Shown here: one piece after another, positions 1-4,901 of the stretch
How positions within the stretch are numbered: position 1 is the stretch's first letter
Layout: each line of letters opens with the position of its first letter
Assembly: GCA_003446315.1 (NCBI GenBank)
Contig: DMBA01000171.1
Coordinates: 1 to 5,574, forward strand
Origin: Ruminococcus sp.
GTDB lineage: Bacteria > Bacillota > Clostridia > Oscillospirales > Ruminococcaceae
Length of the DNA stretch: 5,574 nt
Reading direction: 5' to 3'
Program-made: the position numbers and the translations under genes
Notes under the pieces: model-generated
Database searches by the model: none
What the model was told of the DNA's origin: nothing
What the model saw: the letters and a program-made list of their open reading frames with translations, nothing else

Positions 1-37
1 GCGGACGTTTTGTTTGTAATATGATGGGAGATCTAGC

Positions 38-397
38 TTAATATCTGCTTACTATTTCCTCGATTATCGGTGTCATGAAGGATTTCATGAAGAAAGAGCA
101 CACCATGCTGATCGCCTGCAAAATAATCACGAGCTTTGCATAATTCTGCGCGGTCTGATCGCGGGAGCTTTTCATTACGATCACAGCCCCGATGATCGGC
201 AGAACACCCATCAGCAGCAGCCATCCAAACCACTGTCCCGGTGAGGTGATCTCTCTTGTCTGAACAGGCATGGAATAGCCTGCCTGCTGTCCATAGCCCT
301 GTGCCGCAGCACCCTTGCTGATCGACTGACAACCGCAGTTCGGGCAGCTTGTATAATAATCCGGCAGCTCAGAGCCGCACTGGTTACATCTTGCCAT
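38..397 (-). CDS. Small zinc-ribbon membrane protein (119 aa), second gene of a paralogous pair
   Basis: The function is unknown. The N-terminus has a treble-clef or rubredoxin-like zinc ribbon with cysteines 4, 7, 18 and 21 (CxxCG...CPNCG), and an extra cysteine at 23. A Gly/Gln/Ala/Tyr-rich linker (about 28-50) follows. Next come a GQWFGW motif at 54-59, a hydrophobic segment at about 57-75, a short polar loop with N85 and K88, and a second hydrophobic segment at about 89-104. The likely topology is a cytoplasmic zinc ribbon anchored by a membrane hairpin. The start is supported by GGAGG at 406-410 with 8 bases to the ATG. It lies 26 bases downstream of its paralogue on the same strand, so the two are almost certainly co-transcribed. 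The C-terminus (about 105-119) is polar and differs from the paralogue. The layout recalls small clostridial zinc-ribbon membrane proteins with a conserved hydrophobic hairpin; that family link is inference. Confidence 0.82.
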   Translation of the reverse strand: MARCNQCGSELPDYYTSCPNCGCQSISKGAAAQGYGQQAGYSMPVQTREITSPGQWFGWLLLMGVLPIIGAVIVMKSSRDQTAQNYAKLVIILQAISMVCSFFMKSFMTPIIEEIVSRY

Positions 398-423
398 TTC
401 AATTTCCTCCGTTCATAATAAAA

Positions 424-777
424 TCAAAGACCAAGCTGTCTGAGGGCAGCCGCCAATATCCAAATGCAAAGGAAGAACACAACAATGCCAATGCAGGAAA
501 GGATGATATTGATCTTTGCAAAGTTTTTGACAGACGGATCTTTTGTGGAATACATGGTAATGATGGCACCGATCACCGGCAGCAGAGCACAAAGCAGCCA
601 CCAGCCAAACCATTGACCGACAGTTGTGATCGGTGCTTCCTGATAAGCAGGAGGGATATATCCGCCATAGCCGTTATTCATCACAGACGGCTGCGGTGCA
701 GAAAGCGGTGCGCCGCAGTTCGGACACTGTGTGTAGTGATCCGGATGCTGAGCGCCGCATTGTGTACAAGTAATCAT
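424..777 (-). CDS. Small zinc-ribbon membrane protein (117 aa), first gene of a paralogous pair
   Basis: The function is unknown. A zinc ribbon is formed by C4, C7, C18 and C21 (CTQCG...CPNCG). A Pro/Gly/Tyr/Asn-rich linker (about 24-48) leads to GQWFGW at 54-59, a hydrophobic segment at about 56-76, a charged loop (K79, D80, K84, K88), and a second long hydrophobic segment at about 89-112. It aligns without gaps to the downstream gene product. By hand I count a little over 40 identical residues in 117, concentrated in the ribbon and the first membrane segment, so a tandem duplication is the simplest origin. The start is set by a near-ideal AGGAGGT at 784-790 with 6 bases to the ATG. It is the promoter-proximal gene of the leftward operon. 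A structural, scaffold or sensing role at the membrane is possible, but nothing in the sequence shows which. Confidence 0.83.
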   Translation of the reverse strand: MITCTQCGAQHPDHYTQCPNCGAPLSAPQPSVMNNGYGGYIPPAYQEAPITTVGQWFGWWLLCALLPVIGAIITMYSTKDPSVKNFAKINIILSCIGIVVFFLCIWILAAALRQLGL

Positions 778-832
778 AAGAAGACCTCCTCATTTTTTTC
801 TATTTCATCGGAATCTCAAGAATCAGACATGT

Positions 833-870
833 GCAAATGCAGCGGATCTCCGTGCTTCTGCTGCATTTGC
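833..870 (-). repeat. Perfect 11-bp inverted repeat at the 5' end of the zinc-ribbon leader
   Basis: The arms GCAAATGCAGC (833-843) and GCTGCATTTGC (860-870) are exact reverse complements separated by 16 bases. The outer arm begins 3 bases downstream of the -10 box of the leftward promoter, so it spans the predicted transcription start. The mRNA would begin inside the hairpin, keeping about 8 bp of the stem if the start is at 867. No U-run follows on either strand, so it does not look like a terminator. It could be an operator or an RNA-stabilising 5' stem-loop. Confidence 0.75.
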
Positions 871-873
871 TAT

Positions 874-902
874 ATTATATCATATTTTGCATGTTTTTGC
901 AA
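874..902 (-). promoter_or_regulatory. Sigma-A promoter for the zinc-ribbon pair
   Basis: Read on the minus strand, the -35 box is TTGCAA (897-902), the spacer is 17 bases, and the -10 box is a perfect TATAAT (874-879). TGA directly precedes the -10 box, giving an extended -10. The predicted start is near 867, which gives a leader of about 90 bases before the ATG at 777. This is sequence matching only, but box quality and spacing are both good. Confidence 0.75.
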
Positions 903-1021
903 GGACACAAGCATAATAAAATTCCTTAAATATATATGAACATCTTATTCAGACTTTACAGCAGCTTTTTGCGGCAAAATATGAAAATTTCGTGAGAAGT
1001 AAAAAAAATCGGGAAAAGGTA

Positions 1022-1050
1022 TGGACTTTTCTTCCGAAATCATGTATAAT
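1022..1050 (+). promoter_or_regulatory. Sigma-A promoter for the lipoprotein gene
   Basis: The -35 box is TGGACT (1022-1027, 4 of 6 matches to TTGACA), the spacer is 17 bases, and the -10 box is a perfect TATAAT (1045-1050). The predicted start is near 1057, giving a leader of about 47 bases. The -35 box is the weaker element. Confidence 0.65.
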
Positions 1051-1084
1051 AACAATGTATCTGTATTTTTGAACAGCAAAATTG

Positions 1085-1091
1085 AAGGAGG
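1085..1091 (+). promoter_or_regulatory. Ribosome binding site of the lipoprotein gene
   Basis: A strong AAGGAGG core sits 12 bases before the ATG at 1104. This is a longer spacer than usual, and it contains a run of seven T. The site fixes the start: no closer in-frame start fits, and the encoded N-terminus is a good signal peptide. Confidence 0.75.
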
Positions 1092-1103
1092 CTTTTTTTA
1101 CTC

Positions 1104-2540
1104 ATGAATTTATTCAGGAAGGCTGCGGCTGTTGCACTTTCATTCTGCACTGTTTTGGGATGTGCATCCTGCGGCGAAAATACAGCAAATGCGCTGACGG
1201 TTTCGGATTATGATGTTCGTGCCGGTATTTATCTTTATTATGTGACAAGCGCTTACAGTGAGGCGATTCAGGTACTGCGTGAGGGCGGTGAGGAGTTTAC
1301 CGATGTCAAGGAAACCGCCGATTACAAAAAGATCCTGTCTCAAGCCGATATCGACGGCGTGACCGCTGAGGAATGGATCCAGAACAAAGCAGAAGAATAC
1401 TGCACGACGTTCGTCACGATCGAAAAAGAATTCGAAACGCTCGGTCTTACCCTTTCCGGTGAGGATATTGCAGCGGCTGAAAACAGCACTGCTTCCAGCA
1501 TGAGCTATTACGGCGACTTCTTTACCAAGACCGGTATCGGTGAGCAGTCTGTGAAAGATGTGCTCCTGAATTCCTATAAGCAGGATGCGGTCTGGGAAGC
1601 CTATTACGGTGAGGGCGGCAAAAAGAATATTCAGACGGATGAGCTTTATGAATTCTATAAAGACAATCACTTCCGCTTCAAATATATCGAAATGCCGCTG
1701 AAAGACGGCGAAGGCAATCTGCTGAAAGAAGACGGCAAGAAGAAGATCGAGGAAATGGCGAATGACTATCTGAAACGCCTTGGCAAAAAGGATGATTCAG
1801 AAGCAGATCTGATGAATGAATTCGATTTCCTGATCGACGAGCACAAAGCATATGTCACATCCGTTTCTGAGGCTGCCGTGACAACCACCGATGAATCCGG
1901 CAACACCATCACAACACCGACCACCGCAAAGGTCACGACCGATAAGGACGGCAATACCGGCACCACAACGACTGAGGAAACCACAACGACCACTGCACCG
2001 AAAGAAGATGATGCCGATGCAGATGAAACAACAACGGTTTCCGGTACGACCGAAACAACAGAGACAACGACCACGACAACCACGACCTCTGTGACAGAGT
2101 ATGATACCTTCAACGAAAACATTCTTGCGGTCAGCACCTCTGCAACTGCAAAGGATGATGAGAAGAAGACCACCACGACAACCGAACCCAGCTATACGCC
2201 CTGCGAAAAGGTCTATAATTGGGCATCTGATCCGGAGACTCCGCTGCTCAAACCGGAACTGATTAAGGATGACGAATGCTATTACATCGTTGTGAAAATG
2301 GATCTGGAAGAACGTATGACAGATGATGACCTGTGGGTAAGCGGAACAATTGAAAATACCCGCCATGATAAGTATTATCAGGAATATCTTGATATGCTGG
2401 ATGATCTGGCAAAGAATATGCCGGTCAAGCGGAATAACGCAGCATTCCGGCGCTATAAGGTGCTGGATGTCGATATTGTCGGATATCAGCAGGCGCTGAT
2501 GCAGGCATATTCCAGCATGTACGGCGGATTAGGCGGATAA
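1104..2540 (+). CDS. Secreted lipoprotein, SurA/PrsA foldase-like, with a threonine-rich insertion (478 aa)
   Basis: This is probably an extracytoplasmic, membrane-anchored protein related to SurA_N/parvulin foldases. A signal peptide covers residues 1-22 (R5-K6, then a hydrophobic stretch). The modified cysteine is C20 or C23; ASC23-G resembles common clostridial lipoboxes. Residues about 30-185 are helical and charged, like a SurA/PrsA chaperone N-domain. The segment LYEFYKDNHFRFKYI (181-195) and the following Gly/Lys-rich helix resemble the start of a parvulin domain. A low-complexity stretch follows (about 251-361, roughly 45 Thr in 110). Residues 378-440 (PLLKPELIKDDECYYIVVKMD onward, then a helix) look like a parvulin C-terminal half. 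The tail is Tyr/Gly-rich (YGGLGG). Prolyl isomerase activity is doubtful because the domain is split and I cannot see canonical active-site residues. It has its own promoter and ends at a strong terminator. A lipoprotein is likely; the foldase assignment is moderate, from pattern memory. Confidence 0.88.
   Translation: MNLFRKAAAVALSFCTVLGCASCGENTANALTVSDYDVRAGIYLYYVTSAYSEAIQVLREGGEEFTDVKETADYKKILSQADIDGVTAEEWIQNKAEEYCTTFVTIEKEFETLGLTLSGEDIAAAENSTASSMSYYGDFFTKTGIGEQSVKDVLLNSYKQDAVWEAYYGEGGKKNIQTDELYEFYKDNHFRFKYIEMPLKDGEGNLLKEDGKKKIEEMANDYLKRLGKKDDSEADLMNEFDFLIDEHKAYVTSVSEAAVTTTDESGNTITTPTTAKVTTDKDGNTGTTTTEETTTTTAPKEDDADADETTTVSGTTETTETTTTTTTTSVTEYDTFNENILAVSTSATAKDDEKKTTTTTEPSYTPCEKVYNWASDPETPLLKPELIKDDECYYIVVKMDLEERMTDDDLWVSGTIENTRHDKYYQEYLDMLDDLAKNMPVKRNNAAFRRYKVLDVDIVGYQQALMQAYSSMYGGLGG
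1854..2186 (+). repeat. Threonine-rich low-complexity coding stretch inside the lipoprotein gene
   Basis: This stretch encodes residues about 251-361. It consists mostly of ACA/ACC/ACG codons interspersed with Glu, Asp, Ser and Lys, including a run of eight Thr at 321-328. Two related units, VTTTDESGNT (259-268) and VTTDKDGNT (277-285), suggest local duplication. Synonymous Thr codons are mixed rather than uniform, which limits pure slippage. Such segments are typically flexible, possibly O-glycosylated linkers in exported proteins of this group; that role is inferred. The minus-strand open frames here are Val-rich shadows. Confidence 0.85.
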
Positions 2541-2548
2541 ACAGAATC

Positions 2549-2592
2549 AAAAAATACGCAGGGGCATGCAGATTTGTGTCCCTGCGTTTTTT
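2549..2592 (+). terminator. Rho-independent terminator after the lipoprotein gene
   Basis: The stem ACGCAGGG (2556-2563) pairs with CCCTGCGT (2580-2587), extended by a G-T pair and two further pairs toward the loop. A run of six T (2587-2592) follows. An A-run at 2549-2554 can pair with the T-tract. It begins 8 bases after the lipoprotein stop codon and lies upstream of the LUD gene's start codon. Confidence 0.88.
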
Positions 2593-2606
2593 ATATGATA
2601 TCAATG

Positions 2607-2612
2607 AAAGGA
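2607..2612 (+). promoter_or_regulatory. Ribosome binding site that sets the LUD gene start
   Basis: AAAGGA lies 12 bases before the ATG at 2625, separated by a T-rich spacer. An upstream TTG at 2574 and ATGs at 2595 and 2604 are in frame. The TTG falls inside the terminator hairpin and none of the three has a ribosome binding site, so 2625 is preferred. Confidence 0.65.
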
Positions 2613-2624
2613 TGCGATTTTTTT

Positions 2625-3299
2625 ATGGCACAATACTCTGTTCATGATCCGATGATGGATCAGATCACGCTGCGTTTGGAGCGCACCGTTCAGGCTCTGA
2701 AGGCAAACCGTATGGATGCCTGTTGGGTCAAAACAAAGGAAGAAGCACTGCTGAAAGTGCAGGAATTGATCCCTTCCGGCGCAGTTGTCGGAAACGGCGG
2801 CTCTATGACGCTGGAAGAATGCGGCATTATGAATCTGCTGCGCAAAGGAAACTATGAGTTTTTAGACCGCGCTGCCGTTCAGCCGGAAGAAGTGCCGGAA
2901 GTGTTCCACAAGAGCCTTTCCGCAGATGTCTATCTGATGAGCAGCAATGCTGTGACAGAACAGGGTGAGCTGTATAATGTGGACGGCAACGGAAACCGCG
3001 TTGCGGCACTGATCTACGGGCCGGCATCTGTGATCGTCGTGGCAGGTGCGAATAAGCTGGTTGCAGATATCCCCGCAGCGATCCAGCGCGTCAAACGGAT
3101 GACAGCACCGGCAAATGCCATCCGGCTGCATCAGGATACACCATGTACCAAATGCGGCGTTTGCGCAGGCGTGAACGGCGGCATGGCGGCAGGATGTAAG
3201 GCGGAGCAGCGCATCTGCTGCTCGTATGTCGTTTCCGGCTATCAGCGTGTTCCGAATCGCATCAAAGTCATTCTCGTTGCAGAAAATCTCGGATATTAA
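2625..3299 (+). CDS. LUD-domain protein, LutC/YkgG-like (224 aa)
   Basis: This is a cytoplasmic protein of the LUD (DUF162, lactate utilisation) family. Family marks are VGNGGSMTL (55-63), the segment SSNAVTEQGELYNVDGNGNR (106-125), then AALIYGP (127-133) and VIVVAGANKLV (136-146), followed by a C-terminal cysteine-rich part. LutC-type proteins act with the iron-sulphur proteins LutA and LutB in lactate oxidation. Neither partner is present here, so this is one of the stand-alone members whose substrate is not established. The cysteine region is unusual: C174-x2-C177-x2-C180, then C191, C198 and C199. Members I recall have a TPC...TGxC-x2-C...RIC pattern. The N-terminal start at 2625 is chosen over the longer frame from 2574. 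No clear promoter lies between the upstream terminator and this gene. Family confidence is high; exact function is not inferable. Confidence 0.9.
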   Translation: MAQYSVHDPMMDQITLRLERTVQALKANRMDACWVKTKEEALLKVQELIPSGAVVGNGGSMTLEECGIMNLLRKGNYEFLDRAAVQPEEVPEVFHKSLSADVYLMSSNAVTEQGELYNVDGNGNRVAALIYGPASVIVVAGANKLVADIPAAIQRVKRMTAPANAIRLHQDTPCTKCGVCAGVNGGMAAGCKAEQRICCSYVVSGYQRVPNRIKVILVAENLGY

Positions 3300-3320
3300 G
3301 CATTTTTTGTGCGCTTGCTA

Positions 3321-3349
3321 TTGCATTTTTTTCGGATATATGCTATAAT
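3321..3349 (+). promoter_or_regulatory. Sigma-A promoter for the aminotransferase gene
   Basis: The -35 box is TTGCAT (3321-3326), the spacer is 17 bases, and the -10 box is a perfect TATAAT (3344-3349). TGC directly precedes it (extended -10). The predicted start is near 3356, giving a leader of about 75 bases that is mostly AT-rich. No clear terminator separates the LUD gene from this promoter. Confidence 0.77.
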
Positions 3350-3413
3350 AAGATATTGATTTATGAAGATTGTGAAATTTTTATCAATCTAGATGCATAC
3401 GGTATAACGCCGG

Positions 3414-3419
3414 AAAGGA
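3414..3419 (+). promoter_or_regulatory. Ribosome binding site of the aminotransferase gene
   Basis: AAAGGA lies 12 bases before the ATG at 3432. It is the same core and the same long spacing as the LUD gene. An ATG overlapping the site at 3419 is out of frame and opens only a short frame. Confidence 0.65.
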
Positions 3420-3431
3420 TGGTTTCTCAAA

Positions 3432-4715
3432 ATGGAGAAAAAAGTATTGTCGGAAATGACAAAGGAAGCACTTCAGGCAAGTTTGCAGGAAACAAAAGCT
3501 GCTTATGATGCATTTCAGGCGAAAAAACTGAGTCTGAATATGGCACGCGGAAAGCCCGGCCCGGAGCAGCTCGATCTGACGATGCCGCTGCTGGATGCTC
3601 TGCCCTCTGATGCAAATGCAATCTCCGAAAGCGGAGATGACTGCCGCAATTACGGCGTACTCGAAGGCATCACCGAAGTGAAAAGGCTCTTTGCGGATAT
3701 TCTCGGTGCAAAGCCGGAAGAAGTGTTTGTTGCCGGAAACTCCAGTTTGGAAATTATGTTTGCATGTCTCCAGATCGCTTATGTCAAAGGTATTGCGGGC
3801 TGTGCACCGTGGAGCAAACTGGATAAAGTAAAGTTCCTCTGCCCTGTTCCGGGCTATGACCGTCACTTTGCGCTGACCGAATATTTCGGTGTGGAGATGA
3901 TCCCTGTCCCGACCGATGAAAACGGCCCCGATATGGCAATGGTTAAGCAGTATGTCGAGAACGATGATACCGTAAAAGGCATCTGGTGTGTACCGATCTA
4001 CGCAAACCCGACCGGCATCGTCTACAGCGATGACACCGTTCGCGCATTTGCAGCACTCAAGCCCGCTGCAAAAGACTTCCGCATCTTCTGGGATAATGCA
4101 TACTGCATCCACCACCTGACCGACTCCCCCAAGCATCCGCTCACCATCAATGCGGCATGCGCAGAGACCGGCAATGAAAAGATCTTCTATCAGTTTGTTT
4201 CTACATCGAAGGTCACATTCCCCGGCGCAGGTGTCGCTGCAATGAATACCGCAAGAGAAAATATGGATGAGCTGGCAAAGCATCTCGGCGTGCAGACTAT
4301 CGGTTTTGATAAGCTCAATCAGCTCCGTCATGTGCGCTTCTTCGGCAATGCGGACAATATGCGTGCACATATGAAGAAGCATGCCGCTGTGCTGAAGCCG
4401 AAATTCGATATCGTTCTGGATATGCTCGATGCTGAGATCGCTCCGCTGGGCATTGCAAACTGGACAAAGCCCGAAGGCGGTTATTTCGTATCCTTCAATG
4501 CACCGAAGGGTACAGCAAAGCGCATTGTGCAGCTCTGCAAGGAAGCCGGTGTCACACTCACCGGTGCAGGCGCAACTTATCCGTATAAAAATGATCCGGA
4601 TGACAGCAATATCCGCATTGCACCGACATATCCGGTCTGCGATGAGCTCAAGCAGGCAATGAAGCTGTTCTGCATCTGCGTAAAGCTGGCAGCACTGGAG
4701 CAGCTTGTAAAGTAA
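3432..4715 (+). CDS. PLP-dependent aminotransferase, type Ic aspartate aminotransferase-like (427 aa)
   Basis: This is a fold-type I class I aminotransferase, full length for the family at 427 residues. Visible landmarks are ARGKP (38-42) near the substrate entrance; GNSSLE (102-107), the PLP-phosphate loop; PGYDRHF (140-146), with Y142 likely stacking on the cofactor; ANPTG (191-195), with N192 contacting the cofactor; WDNAY (220-224), with D221 for the pyridine nitrogen and Y224; STSK (257-260), with K260 as the Schiff-base lysine; and NIRIAP (393-398), with R395 as the carboxylate-binding arginine. The whole pattern matches the aspartate aminotransferase subgroup Ic (Pfam PF12897 as I recall it), which swaps the amino group between aspartate and 2-oxoglutarate. 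Amino-acid preference cannot be proved from sequence. All key residues are present, so it should be active. It has its own promoter and terminator, so it is probably monocistronic. Confidence 0.9.
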   Translation: MEKKVLSEMTKEALQASLQETKAAYDAFQAKKLSLNMARGKPGPEQLDLTMPLLDALPSDANAISESGDDCRNYGVLEGITEVKRLFADILGAKPEEVFVAGNSSLEIMFACLQIAYVKGIAGCAPWSKLDKVKFLCPVPGYDRHFALTEYFGVEMIPVPTDENGPDMAMVKQYVENDDTVKGIWCVPIYANPTGIVYSDDTVRAFAALKPAAKDFRIFWDNAYCIHHLTDSPKHPLTINAACAETGNEKIFYQFVSTSKVTFPGAGVAAMNTARENMDELAKHLGVQTIGFDKLNQLRHVRFFGNADNMRAHMKKHAAVLKPKFDIVLDMLDAEIAPLGIANWTKPEGGYFVSFNAPKGTAKRIVQLCKEAGVTLTGAGATYPYKNDPDDSNIRIAPTYPVCDELKQAMKLFCICVKLAALEQLVK

Positions 4716-4743
4716 TACGGACTGCGGCACAGATTGAAATAAA

Positions 4744-4784
4744 AAAGCATCCCCGCCGCATTTTCGCAGCAGGGATGCTTTCTT
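4744..4784 (+). terminator. Rho-independent terminator after the aminotransferase gene
   Basis: The 10-base arms AAAGCATCCC (4744-4753) and GGGATGCTTT (4772-4781) are exact complements. The stem continues inward with GC pairs interrupted by single mismatches, around an ATTTTC loop. The T-tract is short (TTTCTT). Leading A residues make it potentially bidirectional. It separates the aminotransferase from serS. Confidence 0.88.
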
Positions 4785-4810
4785 GTCTGATTATACAAAT
4801 GCCGGAAGGC

Positions 4811-4839
4811 TTGACTGAATCTGAAAACTGTGTTATAAT
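4811..4839 (+). promoter_or_regulatory. Sigma-A promoter for serS
   Basis: The -35 box is TTGACT (4811-4816, 5 of 6), the spacer is 17 bases, and the -10 box is a perfect TATAAT (4834-4839). TGT directly precedes it (extended -10). This is the best promoter in the window. The predicted start is near 4846, leaving a leader of about 56 bases. That is too short for a typical T-box riboswitch. Confidence 0.82.
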
Positions 4840-4850
4840 AAAATGAACAG

Positions 4851-4865
4851 CCGGATAATATCCGG
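4851..4865 (+). repeat. 7-1-7 palindrome in the serS leader
   Basis: CCGGATA (4851-4857) and TATCCGG (4859-4865) are perfect complements around a single A. It lies about 5-20 bases after the predicted transcription start. As DNA it resembles an operator site. As RNA it could form a tight 6-bp stem with a three-base loop. No U-run follows, so it is not a terminator. Confidence 0.65.
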
Positions 4866-4901
4866 AGACAGATCAAGCGAATAACCGCGAAGGAGAATAA
4901 A

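Larger units (their letters stand above)
778..1103. other. Divergent intergenic region between the zinc-ribbon operon and the lipoprotein gene
   Basis: This 326-base AT-rich stretch holds no convincing gene. It contains a leftward sigma-A promoter (874-902) with an 11-bp inverted repeat at its start site (833-870), and a rightward sigma-A promoter (1022-1050). The -10 boxes are about 170 bases apart, so the two promoters do not overlap and could be controlled independently. The middle part (about 903-1020) is AT-rich with A- and T-runs, and I see no clear hairpin, operator or RNA gene in it. Confidence 0.7.

Noticed and set aside
833..870. Inverted repeat as a terminator
   Set aside because: Neither strand has a U-run directly after the stem, and it sits at a transcription start rather than after a gene.
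349..939. Plus-strand open frame of 196 codons across the zinc-ribbon genes
   Set aside because: It is antisense to two genes with zinc-ribbon motifs and good ribosome binding sites. It runs through a promoter region, and its product has irregular Cys/Arg/Ser-rich composition.
1766..2366. Val/Gly/Cys-rich minus-strand frames opposite the lipoprotein gene
   Set aside because: They are the reverse complement of Thr codons, which gives long runs of Val or Gly/Cys. The composition is explained entirely by the repeat.
2574..2624. N-terminal extension of the LUD protein from a TTG start
   Set aside because: The TTG is inside the terminator hairpin and has no ribosome binding site. The ATG at 2625 has AAAGGA upstream and gives a normal family N-terminus.
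3300..3345. Possible terminator after the LUD gene
   Set aside because: There are T-runs and a repeated GCATTTTTT motif, but I found no stable GC-containing stem before them; the segment is better explained as promoter DNA.
3384..4730. Long minus-strand open frame (448 codons) opposite the aminotransferase gene
   Set aside because: It mirrors a gene with every family landmark, its translation is Cys/Ile/His-rich with no recognisable domain, and its start lacks a good ribosome binding site.
4785..4901. T-box riboswitch upstream of serS
   Set aside because: The predicted leader is only about 56 bases, and I see no T-box sequence or terminator/antiterminator pair between the promoter and the ATG.
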